This document shows positions 41,401-53,900 of a stretch of 64,000 bases of DNA, in pieces; positions within the stretch are counted from its first letter, which is position 1; the number at the start of each line of letters is the position of its first letter. Source of the stretch: Bostrychus sinensis (lineage: Eukaryota > Chordata > Actinopteri > Gobiiformes > Eleotridae). The notes under the pieces were generated by a model. It did not search any database, was not told the DNA's origin, and was given only the letters and a program-made list of their open reading frames with translations. A program made the translations under genes and the position numbers. The stretch spans positions 3,357,288 to 3,421,287 of the forward strand of contig CM036251.1 of NCBI GenBank assembly GCA_020698575.1. Reading direction: 5' to 3'.

Positions 41401-44400
41401 ATTCAATTCACAAAATTAATTTCATTGAAACCATTTATTTGCAACTGTTTGTGTCAGTGAGTTCCACAAAGCGTTTTGGTTTTGGTAAGAAAAGATCTGA
41501 GCTCTCGTCTCGGTGACGGTAATGCGCTGGTGAACTTTACAGAATAAGCTGTGAACACACATCTGCATCAAATTCACACGACATATTAAAGACCTGTTTA
41601 AGCATATTTAAGACCCCAAACTCCACATTTCTGCAAATCTAAGACTTTAAAGGCATTAAATTCAGATTTTTAAATTTAAGACATTTTTAGACTTTTTAAG
41701 AGCCAGCAGAAACCCTGCTCTTCAGGCGAGGTTCAATGCTTAACCTTCTGTCATGCCAATAACAATAATAAAGAACAAAAATCATTAATAATAACAACTG
41801 AAAGTTATAAATATATACAAGCAGAAAAAATACATTAAATTAACATTAAATAAAAATAACATTTTATTTTAAATATAGACAATTAAAAAATTATTACAGG
41901 TTTCCTGCAGGTATCAACAAGTCTAATTTAATGCTATTTAATGCCATTTTTAACCACATTTTTAGCCACAAACAGAGTCGCAACGGCTTAAATTGTCAAG
42001 ATGTATTTGTAAATATTGTAAAATGCAGTTCATAAAGCACCAATAATGATGTTTGGGTAACTTGTGCCGTCGATCGCACTAGTGTAGGCTACAAAAATGG
42101 TAAATTATTATTTATATATACATATTTATATTCACAAATAAAACTAAAAATATTAGATTTTATTTCAAAACTATTTAAAATTTTTAATGCCTGTTGGAAT
42201 CAAATTTAAAGCTTTTTAATGCCATTTAAGGCTTTAATTTTGAAAAAATCAATTTAATGACTCTTGATGCTATTTAATACTATAATAATAATATTAAGGG
42301 TGCTCCGATCGATCGGCCGCTGATCATGATCGGCCGATCATGGCTAAAAATAGAGTGATCGGTGATCGGTAAAATGGGCCGATCAGAAGGGCCGATCAAA
42401 TTACAATAAACACGCGAGGCTCTCACATTTACTGTCCTGCAACTCCGGTTTGATTAAACAGCAGTAGCGTTATTTTAGCAGTGTTTTTAAGTTAAGCCCT
42501 GGTTATAACTAACACAAACCTGCCCTGGAGGCGCTGCTTTGTGTCCCCGCTGTGTCCCCGCCTGCTTTAGGAGCGCACGGGACAGAACCGAGGTGCAGCA
42601 GTGCGTGTATTTGCAAACACCAACGTAAACAGAGCTACAGCTAACCCGCTAACAGTTACGTTAAAAGGATTAAGAAAGTTCAGAGTCTGCCTGTGTCTTG
42701 TTGCGCGGAGAAAACTGTGCGTTTTGTGGCTTAAACTGCACCAAATGGCTGCTAATGGAAAGAGAAAGTAAAAAGGCAGCCCATGTGTCCGTGAGTCTGA
42801 GAGGAGCACCTTTCATCGTTGTCTTCTCTGCTCTCTTTGCACGTTTTCTTCATTCAGACGTTGTCAAAACTGGCAGCAGGAGCTATCGGCTCTTTAGTCC
42901 ACTGTGTTTCAACCTGGTTTGGCTGCGCGTTACGCAGACTCGCGTTAAAGGAACCAATTAAGAACAGCTGATTTTTACATCAGCGGAGCATTCAAACAAA
43001 GCCACAGACACTGGGCACACATTAAAGACCAATAATGCAACAAAACCTCTTCTAAAACAAAAATAAGTAGAATTTTGTTGTTCTTTTATATTTACAAAGG
43101 CTACAGTATTTTTCAAATGGAACTAATAATAGTCTGCATACAATACATTACTACATTGAAGACCACGTGATCGGTATCGGCCATGATCGGTATCGGCCGA
43201 TCACAGCAGAGGCTGATCGGTGATCGGCCTCAAAAACCCTGATCGGAGCACCCTTAAATAATATTAATAAATACTATTATAGTTTATGATTCTTAAAATA
43301 AATGAATTATTAAAAAAGCTATAAAGGTAAACTAATTCATAAAATATTTAAAAATGCAAAACACCATTAAATTTTAAAAGCAAGTATTTTTCCATCTTTT
43401 GTTGTGTGTCTTGTTGCTGACCTCTGAATAAAGTCACGTAGCAGCAGGTTCCGTCCACTTTCTCCGTGGCAACAGCCGACTCCACCTCCGCGTCCACGGC
43501 AACGGGATTCAGGGTCTCCGTGGCAACCACCTGAAACGACTGAGAGAGGAAAATCAGTCACAACTTTGGGTATGTTATGATTTTTTTAAGGACGGGACCG
43601 AGCCCTCAGAGATGAGTAGATCATCTCAGTATTCCTGGTGTAAAATGTGGAATAAATATAAAGGGGGTATACAGACTGAGAGAATTAATTTATTTCTATA
43701 CCATTATTTTTATTCTAATGTATAAAGTCTTAAAGGTTTTGTAGGCTGTAAGTGTAGCAGCTGTGACTTTATCTAAATGAGGTTTAGGCCGTCCCACCTT
43801 AGCCACCAAACCTCACAACTCAAACTTTCAGTACTTTGTGAGGTGTAAGGCACAGTGATGCTTGGAGCAAGAATAGGTTACGTTCACTTTCTAGAGTCGG
43901 ACGATGTCTAAACCTCAGATGGAGCAGGGGCTTGAATAAATGCATAAATGCGAGGGACTATTTTTAAAAGAAATATGCAAACAGAAAATCCACAAATATT
44001 GATCCTGATCTTTTCTGTTAGCAACTGAGTCCACAGCCTCAACAGAATAATCCTGTAGCTTACTGCAGAGTCTACTGACAGCGATCACGCCTTTGTATTT
44101 GAATAATATCACCACTTTTTGACGATATAATGAAGAAAAAAATTTACTTTAGGTCATTCATACTGACAGATAAGATATTAAACTTTTGCTTCATGTCCAT
44201 TAGCCCAGAAATTACAAAGATATAAGCCGTAAACCAGGAAAAAACATCTGCATTTTGAATCGTTAGCAGCAGATTCTACCACAGAACTCTGACCTGACTC
44301 CAGCTCAGTGTTAAACTATAGGCTCTTTGGAATTCTATAGCATCACATGAACATTTGCTGAAAATGTGGAGAAAATGAGGCCCCAGCCTTTTGTTACTGA

Positions 44401-45047
44401 GACATGATGTGTGCTGAAACTACACGTGACATTTAGGCTTGGTATACTTCTATTGTAGTTGTGTTAACACTACACAAGTCACGAACCTTATTTGTTACAG
44501 AAGTATTTCCACTGCTCCTCAATCGTACAAAGGCAGTGAAAATTTAATGTCACTTTATTGTCAATAAAATAAACAATAATAATTAAAAAAAAACAAGAAG
44601 CATGTTTATCAATGCCGTAAAAATATACCTCCATACTTTGTCCTCCACATATGTGAAGCTATTTTATTATTTAAACCCAAAATAAATAACAGCTGCACAT
44701 TATAACCCTTTCCATAGAACATCACTAATATTTAGGAGAATATCAATATTTGCACAGCGTGTTTCATTCAGTGAGCTGTCGAAAGGTTAATTGTTAAAAC
44801 TATGGACTTTAAAAAGACTTAAGGGTCGTAATAAATGTAAGAAAATCAAAAACTCCATCAGATGCGCAGAGTGAGCAGCAGTGTTGTTAGCAGTTAGCCT
44901 GTTAGCTTCAGGTTAGCCGCATCTGTTAGCATTAGCATTAGCCTTAGCGGCGCTCACCTGGCAGTCCCGTTTTCTGGATGGTTCTTCTTTCACCTCCGTG
45001 GTAAACACGCACGGCATTTTCTGCTGCACCGAGCCGAGGCGCCGCAT
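38465..45047 (-). CDS. rlig1: RNA ligase 1 (C12orf29 homologue), complete
   Basis: ATP-dependent 5'-3' RNA ligase family; the human protein is auto-adenylated on Lys57 and is implicated in RNA repair under oxidative stress. Exons (minus strand, 5' to 3'): 45047-44958, 43539-43422, 40992-40897, 40811-40695, 40583-40356, 39640-39471, 38650-38465. All junctions are GT-AG and in phase, giving 1005 nt and 334 aa (human about 325). Landmarks: start MRRLGSVQQKMPCVF, nucleotidyltransferase motif EKVDGTCCY with Lys57, YLWARLDRKPNKQAEKRFKK, PDENGHIPGWVPV, ELIGTNVNGNPYG, and EGIVWHCSDG (motif IV) followed by LLKVHRHHLGL (motif V). The ATG at 45045-45047 was chosen because the N-terminus matches human and Lys57 keeps its number. 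It is convergent with cep290; introns 2 and 6 carry hAT and piggyBac-like insertions. Confidence 0.96.
38697..39431 (+). mobile_element. piggyBac-like non-autonomous element, copy 2
   Basis: TTAA at 38693-38696 and 39432-39435 flank AGTTACACTGTGTAA inverted ends: the TTAA duplication is the piggyBac hallmark. On the + strand, near 38975, it reads MSDEARKRKCEWDRTRSQTR, then VNIGQTFARWRQMRD, up to a GTAAAT donor-like site near 39128. It lies in the last intron of rlig1, opposite to the gene's transcription. Confidence 0.8.
39903..40131. mobile_element. Palindromic Tc1-type MITE, copy 2
   Basis: Degraded relative of 11466-11721: CCCCTGGCAAATTCTGACTT on the left and its near complement ending GGGGTATGAATAATTTC on the right. 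It lies in rlig1 intron 5. Confidence 0.65.
41285..41720. mobile_element. MITE with GGGTTTCTGC ends
   Basis: Left GGGTTTCTGCAGGGTTCAAC and right AGAGCCAGCAGAAACCC are inverted. The interior is rich in TTTAAGAC-type sequence. A related piece (TTTCCTGCAGGTATCAACAA) starts at 41900, and a short relative is at 11745-11833. The preceding 41150-41280 is another dispersed fish repeat. All are in rlig1 intron 2. Confidence 0.65.
42295..43256. mobile_element. hAT non-autonomous element, 962 bp, in rlig1 intron 2
   Basis: The ends TAAGGGTGCTCCGATC and GATCGGAGCACCCTTA are inverted and flanked by a perfect 8-bp target duplication AATAATAT (42287-42294 and 43257-43264). Subterminal GATCGG motifs recur, as expected for transposase-binding sites. 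No transposase frame is present. Confidence 0.9.
43422..43539 (-). CDS. rlig1: rlig1 exon 2, catalytic lysine exon
   Basis: It encodes SFQVVATETL, then a variable segment, then TEKVDGTCCYVTLFR. The Lys of KVDG is the adenylated nucleophile (motif I) of the ligase/nucleotidyltransferase fold; by this gene model it is residue 57. The exon starts after AG at 43541-43540 and ends with a split Gly codon completed by the next exon. All motif residues are intact, so the gene looks functional. Confidence 0.93.
43560..44950. other. rlig1 intron 1, no recognised feature
   Basis: Apart from exon borders at either end, these 1.4 kb show no obvious TIR element, tandem repeat or exon. Several TTAGC repeats near 44885-44945 lie just beyond exon 1. 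Confidence 0.5.
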
Positions 45048-45149
45048 CTTTTTATTCCGCTGTCAGTGTCGTTTTCACCGCGAGCTAAATGTTGTGCTAA
45101 AAGCTCGTGAGCGTCAGATTTAAAGAAGCGTGTTTCTGATGCGAGAGCG

Positions 45150-45159
45150 GTCACGTGAC
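45150..45159. promoter_or_regulatory. Palindromic E-box GTCACGTGAC upstream of rlig1
   Basis: The perfect 10-bp palindrome GTCACGTGAC lies 103 bp upstream of the rlig1 ATG. It matches the consensus bound by USF and by TFEB/TFE3 (CLEAR motif). No TATA box is evident. The match and its position are seen; use as a promoter element is inference. Confidence 0.4.
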
Positions 45160-45199
45160 GAGTTGTTTTTATTCTACGGTGGTAAAAGAGGGACAGAAC

Positions 45200-46390
45200 G
45201 ATAGCAGGGCAGTAGCGCCGCCACGTGGAAAAGATTGAAAAATAGCTTCAAACTGCTAAAGAATAATATCAGAATATTGTTTTTGTTACGGTTTTTGAGG
45301 TTTAAAAGCTTGTTTCATATGGGAGTTATTACATTTTTTTTTCTTTTTAGTAAATGTGTTTAAGATTATTATTATTTATTTTTATCTTTAAGATAATTTT
45401 AAACATTAAAATATAGAGCAAAATAAATGTAATAAGAGTTTAAATTATTGTTTTTTATTTTAAAGGCAGAAGGCAGATTATTATGTATTTAATTTTTAAT
45501 TTGCGTTTTTCCAAAAAAAAAATGCAAGATTAGCACTTACAAAAAAATGAAGTATACATTTTTTTTTTGCATGAATAAACACAGATACTTTTTTAAAATT
45601 TTGAATGTTTATCAACACATATGAGTGAGGGGGGGACTCATGATATGACAAAAAAAAGGTTGGGAACCACTGTTGTAGGCTACATCTTTCCTTATATTCT
45701 CAACGGTATTTTTAACCCAATAATAAAAATAAACTAACAGGACAAAAAAAAAAGTTTTACTTATGGACACATTAAAGGCGTATTTAAACTAAAAATACAG
45801 TTATATACTGCATTTTACAGTTGATATTATAAAATGATAATAAAAATGTATGGGTTTTTTTAGACTGAGTTGAAAGAGTGTCCGTCTAAACAACATAAGT
45901 AACCATTTCATTCATTTATTGTAGTCGAGACCAAGGCCAGTCCGAGTCTAGAGTGAACCAAGACAAGGCCGACTCTTTCAGGGTCCATGACTGAGCCGAG
46001 ACCGAGACCGAGTCAAGACCAAGACCGAGGCAAACTGAGACCAGGTCAAGACCAAACCCTGTGAATTAAAATTAAGGGAAAAAGTGAAAGAATACATCAA
46101 ATACATCAATGATTACTTTAACGATGTAAGACTCCACAAACACAAACAGATCTTTTTCCTGCTTCTTCTGATGCAGAAAATGAATTACTCCAAAATTATG
46201 AAGAATAGCGGCACTACAACAGTAAGTAGCAGTACTCGTCTTGTGGGATTTGAGTCTAGTCACAGCCCTGTATTCAGTAGCTACAGTTTATCAACCTTTC
46301 ATTTAAATCCAGAATTGAGTCCATGTTTATATTTTCAAGATTATAGCAGTACTTTTCCACTGGGAGTTGTTGTTTTCTTGTGTAAAAGTC
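45200..46390. other. Intergenic region between rlig1 and the LYVE1-like gene
   Basis: It holds A/T-rich sequence ending in a hAT-like right end (GGTTGGGAACCACTG near 45660) and a GAGACCGAG/CAAGACC-rich repeat at 45920-46070. The segment just below 46391 should be the 3'UTR of the LYVE1-like gene. No other gene is seen. Confidence 0.5.
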
Positions 46391-49300
46391 TCAGTCCATT
46401 CTTGTGTCAGGATTTATGTACAGCATCACTTCACTGTTGTTCTTCCTGTCTGCCTCCTCCTCTTCCTCCTCTTCCTCCTCTTCCTCCTGACAGTTCAGCT
46501 CCAGTTCGCTGCAGGTTTGTCTGCACATTTCTGTCTCCGCCTCGTCTTTCTGAGGAGCGTGAGACCAGACGGACCGCTCTGAGCTTTACGAGAGGAGAGA
46601 GAGGAAAAAATTAAATAAGAAAATCAGAAATGTGAGCTTTGTGTACAGATTTTTCCACTTCAGGTGTTGTTGAACTGTATAAACTCACAGTCTGTAGTAG
46701 AAGACAGCGCCCCCTGCTGATAGGACCAGGATGATGATGCACAGGACTATCAGAGCTGTGGATAACACTGAGAGAAAAACAAAAAAACTATGAGGAAGCT
46801 GTCTGTCAGATCTAAGAGAAGGTCAGTGAAGAGGTCAATAGGAAGCAGCAGGATTCTCCTCCTGACTTTGCTCTTTTTTACACATAATACTAAAACATTC
46901 TGAGCTTTTAACCATGTTATAATGTCGTCTCCTCCTCAAAAACAGCCCTGCAGTAGTATTCTGTTTGAGTAATCCTGTATGCTGAGGCTCTGCCCTTCTC
47001 CAGAGCTGAAAACGCTCGGTCTCACAGCGCTACATAGAAACCAGGAAGTGCTCCTAAAGCCCAGACACCGTCACCGGACTCGTTCTGATCATTTCAGCCT
47101 TAAACCTCCGTCACTACGAAGGATCAGCTCATTTATCTATCTCAGCCATTCCCAAAGTCAAGACGGTCGTGGGCCCCTTAAATTTCCGAAAATCCCTCGT
47201 GGAGCCCTAACAATAAAACTTCGCTCTGTTCAAAAGATTCTGCCATGGTTTTCTCCATATGTTTTTTATAAAAATATTGCAACAACAGTGATTATAGACT
47301 AAAAGTTGTTTTAAAGTAATATTTTAAAACAAGTAAACAACTGTAATTAATTTCAAATGTTTTTTATGTACTTATTGTTTTAGGTACTTAATATTTTCAT
47401 TGACTTTTTATATTTTTGTATGTTTTATTTGTTTTTATGAACCAAAACCATGTGTCTGAAATAATACTAAAAAATAATAATAAATTCAAATTGAAACTGA
47501 AATATAGACAGCCTCTGGGGGCCCCCCTGTAGTACCTTCGCGGACCCCCAGGGGGCCCGGACCCCACTTTGGGAACCACTGATCTATCTGTTAGCATCAT
47601 GTTGCTAATAGCTGTGCTAAATAGCCATTTTATGCCCTGTCCAGTCCCCACCATAGCCAGGAAGGGGGGGGACAGACTACCAATTTGGGGCGATGGTGGC
47701 GCAGTGGGTTAAGCATTCGCCCAGCAACCGGAGGGTAGCCGGTTCGAATCCCATCTGAAGCGCATACTGTCGTTGTGTCCCTGGGCAAGACACTTCACCC
47801 TTGCCTGTGTGAATGTGTTAGTGTGGCTGTGTTTGGTGGTGGTCGGAGGGGCCGTTGGCACAGATTGGCAGCCACGCTTCCGTCAGTCTGTCCCAGGGCA
47901 GCTGTGGCTACAGAAGTAGCTCACCACCACCGAGTGTGACTGAGGAGTGAATGAATAATAGATCAAAAATTGTAAAGTGACTTTGAGTTGTGTGAAAAGT
48001 GCGATATAAAATTGATGTATTATTATTAATCCAAGCGTTCTCTGCAGAGTCACAGTAACAGCTCCTAACAGAAGAGGTTTTCCACAAATACATTATTTTT
48101 AAATTATAAAACATGAAATAATAATAATGTAAAGGAGTTTAACACAATTTCAAAAAGACTGAAAAAAGTATAAACTAGTTAATGGCAGGGCTGACACTTT
48201 TAGAGACAAACACTGACACTAACAGCCATTCACATCGATGCATTGATATAATTATCTGCGATCACGTTGTATCAATGCAAAATATAAACACTGATCAATA
48301 TCATACGTTCTTACTGTAATATACAAGGCGTGCTTTTATTTTGAAATTTGCTTTATTTTGAAACCAGTGCACCACGTCCATCTACTTCTGCTGCCTAACT
48401 TTACAGAGTGTAAACAAACAGAGCAGTAAAGCAGTTAGCGAGAGAAATGAGCTAAAACTCTTCGTTCTCGTGTGTTTTTAAAGTTTAGACACAAGGAGCT
48501 CCCCAAAGGCTTCATGAATGCTACACATGATTGGCCAGATTTAATTTATTATTTGGGATACTAACTTCTGTATGTATCCAATAAAATTCATAGCTGTTCG
48601 CCCTCTGTGTGCACAAAATGATTATTTGCCAATTTGTGGTCAATCAAACTGTGCACGACCACAGCTGAGTGCACAACTGGCCACTGTCCTGTGTGTGTCC
48701 TGCCTAAGGCCCATAGTTACTGAGATAAGCTCTAGAACCTGTGACCTGTAACAACAGCAGAAGCAGATGAATGAATGAAATGTGACGATACACAAGTAGC
48801 TCGCTGCCATTTTCATTTCATAAAAGTAGCTCTCAAAGGAAAAAAGGTGGGGAACCCCAGGTTTAGAGCAACATAGTTCAGATTTAATTCCTCTGCTGTG
48901 ACGGAGATCTGAACTGTTTCAGGATAAAATCCTCATGAACTCAGAGCCTCAGCCTGGCACAGCTCAGGGCTTCACCGCTGAGTCTAAAGCGTGAGCTTCT
49001 GCTGACTTTAGCTACAGAAGACAAATGGCAGCTTTTGTGGGAGTTTTCTCATTAAAGCAAGGAATACAACTGAACAATTTACAACTTTACAAACATGAAT
49101 ATACTTCACAGCAATTTCTTTATATGTTCACTTTATTCTAATTGTATCTAAAGTAGAGCCCGACTGATATGGATTTTTTGAGGCCGATACCGATATTAGG
49201 TAACAAAAAATACCGATATCCGATACATCAGCCGATACAGTTATACATTAGGAAAAAGTATTTTAAAGCATTTTTCTTTGTGTTCTTGTTTACATGAATA

Positions 49301-50856
49301 TGGCGTGTCCACCCCAGGACACTTTATCAGACTAAACATCTTTTTAAAATGTTATAGAAAGCTGCTTATTGTTCTTTCTGCTGAGTGTTATGTAGGTTGT
49401 AGTGGGCATTGGTGTGGGGAGTATTATTATGTATTTTTTATGTATTATATTTATTTATTTTATTTAGCTTTAACTAAATTTGTTTAACTAAAATGTCATT
49501 TAAACTTGCTCTGCAAATGGAGGATGAGGAGAACTAGAAAATGCATTTAGAATATTTGTTCTATGACGTTTTATGGCAGAGAAATTAGCAAAATATTTTT
49601 ATTGCCTTTTTGAGCTTTTCAGGCCATGAGAAGGTGATTTGGGGAGTTTCCTATGAACTGCAGAGTAAAAGCCAAACTGTTTGGAAACACCAGCGCCCTC
49701 TGCTGCACAAATAGCAGAAGGCCATCATTTGCAAGTAAACAGGTCTTATTCCAGCACACAGTAAAAATAGTACTTTTTATATCAAGCGGATATCGGCCAG
49801 ATTTCGACCGATACCCAATAATTTTCTCATGGGCTTTATCGACCGATGATATCGGCCAGCCGATATATCGGTTGGGCTCTAATCTGAACCATTTAAATGT
49901 TATAAACACTAATAAAAATCATTTAAATTTAATTTGAATGTTCAGTTTTATTGTAATAAAATAAATATATTATATACACAATAGCTTTTTATTTATACTA
50001 AATATTTGGCTAAATAAGCAGGTAACATTGATATATCTGTCATGGGCCCTTATATCTCATCGTATCGTGATCATATCGTGGCAGTCTCCGAGGTATCGCC
50101 GTCCACTGTATCAATATAAAATCGTATCGTGAGGAAAGCGGTGATTTATTCCCGTACTGATGTGTGTAGCTTTTAGAGGCAGGATGTTTCTTACCTCTGG
50201 GTCTCAGCGGTCCAGAGCTCACAGAGTTAGTCATCGTAAGTTCAGACGAACCGTTGGAGCGAGCGGTTGACGTTGATCCAACCACGGACGTCAGACCAGG
50301 GACGGAGGTAGTCATTAAATTAAAATAAATCTCTGCAGGAACGGTTTGAGGAGGAGCTGGGGTGAAGGAAGTCTTCGGTCTAACGCTGGTCTGGATCCAT
50401 GGAGGAGCATCATATACGGTCCTCGTGGTGGTCAGAGGCTTTTTAGTTGGATTAAAGGACGGTTTAACTTCAGTTGTAGAAGGTAGAGTAGTAGTAGTAG
50501 TTGTAGTCGTCATAGTAGTAGTAGTAGCAGCAGTAAAAGTTGTAGTCCTTAGAGTTTTAAAGGCAGTTGTTAAAATTTGAGGAGCCATATTTGTAGTTTT
50601 TTCAGCCTCCCCGGAATCTGTGAGAAAAACAGAAAAAAATATGATTCAAATTATTGTTCTAGGGTTTTTGCGACTACTACTACTACTGCTGCTACTACTA
50701 CTTCTACTAATACTACAACTAATGATACTACTACTACTACTACCATTACTAGGTCAAAGTCAAATTAATTTAGCTCATTGAAAACAAACATCGCTGCATA
50801 AAAACAACAATCAAAAAGTCCAGATTAGCTTGTGTTAAAAGCTAGTGCAAACAAAT

Positions 50857-50907
<51 letters not shown>

Positions 50908-53900
50908 TATTACTGCCACATTGAGGAGGTACTAGTGAGTGCTAAGTTCTGGGGTTGTATAAATGAGGAACAGAGCAAAAATCAGTCGTATGTCAAAATA
51001 AATGACATGACGCATTCTCGCGCTGATAGAAGTTTTTGGAATTAGAGAAGCTGCTCCTGTCTGCTTCTCCAAACCGTGAGTGTGTTTTGTACCTGAAGCA
51101 TTGAAACACCAGGCTCCAAATCTCTGCTGAGCTGGTGCGTACCAGGTCACCACTCCAGTTTTTCCACTTCCACATTTAGTGAGAGACGTGAGGCGAGGGA
51201 CCACCGCCGCCTTCTCCGAAATCCAACCAAACCTGAAGACGACGCGACACAGGTGGAGCTAAGAATTATTTATTCATCGATATTTATATAAGATTAAAAC
51301 TAGGCTAAATCAGGACAACACAACACTTTTTCGATACCTGAATAAGTCAAATCTAGACTAACCCTAAGACTAAACCAGGACAGATAGACTTTCACTCTGT
51401 CCAGCCAGACTAACTCTTTTCCTGTGCTTTACAAAGAAGTTTAATTGAGTTTAATTTCTAAAGGCGGAACAATCTCGAAGTAACCAATCAGAGAAATGAA
51501 GCTCTGTACTTATTTGTGAACGAAGACAGCAGCAGTTGTACAAAGAGTTGTAGAATTTTTTTTTTACTAGATTAGATTAGATTAGATTTATTTACTTACT
51601 AGGCTAGGTTATTTGACTTGTTTCAAATCATTTCTGTGTTAATTTTAAGCCATTTTTACTTATTTCAAGCAAAATTATCTGCCAATGGGATAAGAAAATT
51701 CCACTTACCTCATTGGCAGATAATTTTGCTTGAAATAAGTAAAAATGGTTTAAAATTGAGACAGAAATAATTTGAAACAAGTCAAATTATCTAGACATAT
51801 TAGTAAATAAATCTAATTTAATAAAACATTACTCAAATCAAGGTTAATAATCCGAATTCAAGTCATTTTAACTAATGCTAGATATTGATTTTTTGCAGTG
51901 CATCTGTAGTCCCTGGCAGATCAAGACAGAAAAAGGACACAATTACACATAAAATACAAACAGTCATCACTGGAAATATAACACTGTAGAAAGAGTTAAG
52001 AGTTAATGCCCACAGACCTGATTACTCCTGAGCCAACCCTTTAGGTTAGTTTTGAATCCATTAAATGTAGGGCTATCTCTGACAACGGCTGGGATACTTT
52101 TCCAAACGTCTGTGCCTCTGACTGACAGCACTTGTTGACTGAAGGCTGTTCGCCTCAGAGGCACAGTCACCTCGAGGTGATGCTCGAGTTGTTCTGTTAG
52201 TTGTAGCAGATCTAAATTTAATAAATTTGTTTAGAGGCGGAATGGAAACAGGAAGATAAAAATCCCACAGAGGATAGACAACAACGAGGACTTCAGCAGA
52301 AACGACAGGTGACGAAGGAAACTAAATTCCATTAATCAGAGAGAAGTTATTACATCAGGATAAGCCGCAGCAATCTTGGTTATTTCTGAGAGGAGATAAT
52401 CTTCTGCTTCTGTGACACAGAGGTCAGGATCCAGAGTCCACTGGAAACAACTCTCTGTGGCTGAGCAACCAGACTCTTCTGCTTTAGAAAAGAAAGTAGG
52501 AGGGGCAAGCTGGGCAGGTTAAGACTTTATTGTCACACTTCAATGCTGCTGGAGTGAAACCTGTCAGGAGCAGCTTCTCCAGGTCTGAGGATCCTGGTCA
52601 GGAGGCCCTGGCTCTGGAGGAAAACCCACCAGACACCGGAGAACATTAGATGCAGATACACTTTTGGGATATAATAAGCATCTTCTTAGTTTTTTACTTA
52701 GGTGTGACGGGTGAGAGCGGTGCAACGCCTCAAGCAACAAACGTTCTTTGATTACCGTATTTTCTGGACTATAAGTGGCTCAGGAGTATAAGTGGCACAA
52801 GCCAAAAAAAACATAATGAAGAAGAAAAAACGTATATAAGTCGCACTGGACAAGGCAAGGCAAGTTTATTTGTACAGCACAATTCATACACAGAGCAATT
52901 CAAAGTGCTTTACAGAAAAAAAAGGCAAATTTAAAAGTACAAAACAATTAAAACAATAAAATCAAATTTAAAGAGTATAAATAAGAATCAATTTAAAATT
53001 AAATTAAAAGAGAAGGGTGCAGATAAAACACTTTCAGTTGTCATATGCACAGCTAAAGAGAACAGTTTTAAGTCTGGACTTGAACATTGTCAGAGTAGAG
53101 GTCTAACATCTACAGGAAGACTGTTCCAGAGTTTAGTCCTGACTCTGGGACCAGCAGAGACCTGAGGTCCTCAGAGTCCCAGCAGAGACCTGTCCCTGAG
53201 GTCCTCAGAGTCCCAGCAGAGACCTGTCCCTGAGGTCCTCAGAGTCCCAGCAGAGACCTGTCCCTGAGGTCCTCAGAGTCCCAGATGGTTCATATGGGAC
53301 CAACAGAGATGTGCTGTGGTGCTAAGCCATGGAGAGACTTGTACACAAGTAGAGCGACTATAAGTCACATTTTTGGTGGGAAATTTATTTTACAAAATCC
53401 GACACCAAGAACAGACATTTCATGTTTAAAGGCAAGTTATAGTAATAATAGAATAGAGAACAACAGCTGAATAGGTGTGCGCTATGCTAACGTAACACAT
53501 TGATGGTTATTCAGCTACATGAAGCATAAACAACGAACTGAACAGGTGTCTCGTGTGTTAACGTAATATATTAACAGTTATTCACATAACTATAGCATAA
53601 AGAACATAATATAACACGTTCACCAAACTCACCATCTCACTCCTAATCGCTAAATCCTTTAAATTCTTCATCCTCGGTGTCGCTTCTGAACAACTCCGCC
53701 AACTCCGGAGGTAGACGAAGCGCCGCTTCCTCCTCTGCGTGGCTGTCGTCAGACTCAGCATCAGTTCCATTTCCAATTATTTCGCTCTTTCTCAGTTGTC
53801 TTTATAGCCTAAGTTGTTAGTGGTAATGTTTACATTTTAAATTGTCAGTGGTACAGGTGCAGCAGATGCTGGTACACAAGCCTAGAGCGCCCCCTAACCA

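Larger units (their letters stand above)
46910..48170 (+). repeat. Dispersed repeat, family A, split by a hAT element and a SINE
   Basis: It matches window positions 1-290 in three blocks: 47094-47142, 47582-47670 and 48028-48170. The gaps are filled by the hAT at 47143-47581 and the SINE at 47688-48025. It lies in the intron between exons 4 and 5 of the LYVE1-like gene. Confidence 0.8.

Noticed and set aside
47700..47760. tRNA-like A and B boxes
   Set aside because: They form the head of a SINE with the typical body and tail; the same holds for 25820-25880 and the antisense fragments at 58250 and 59555.
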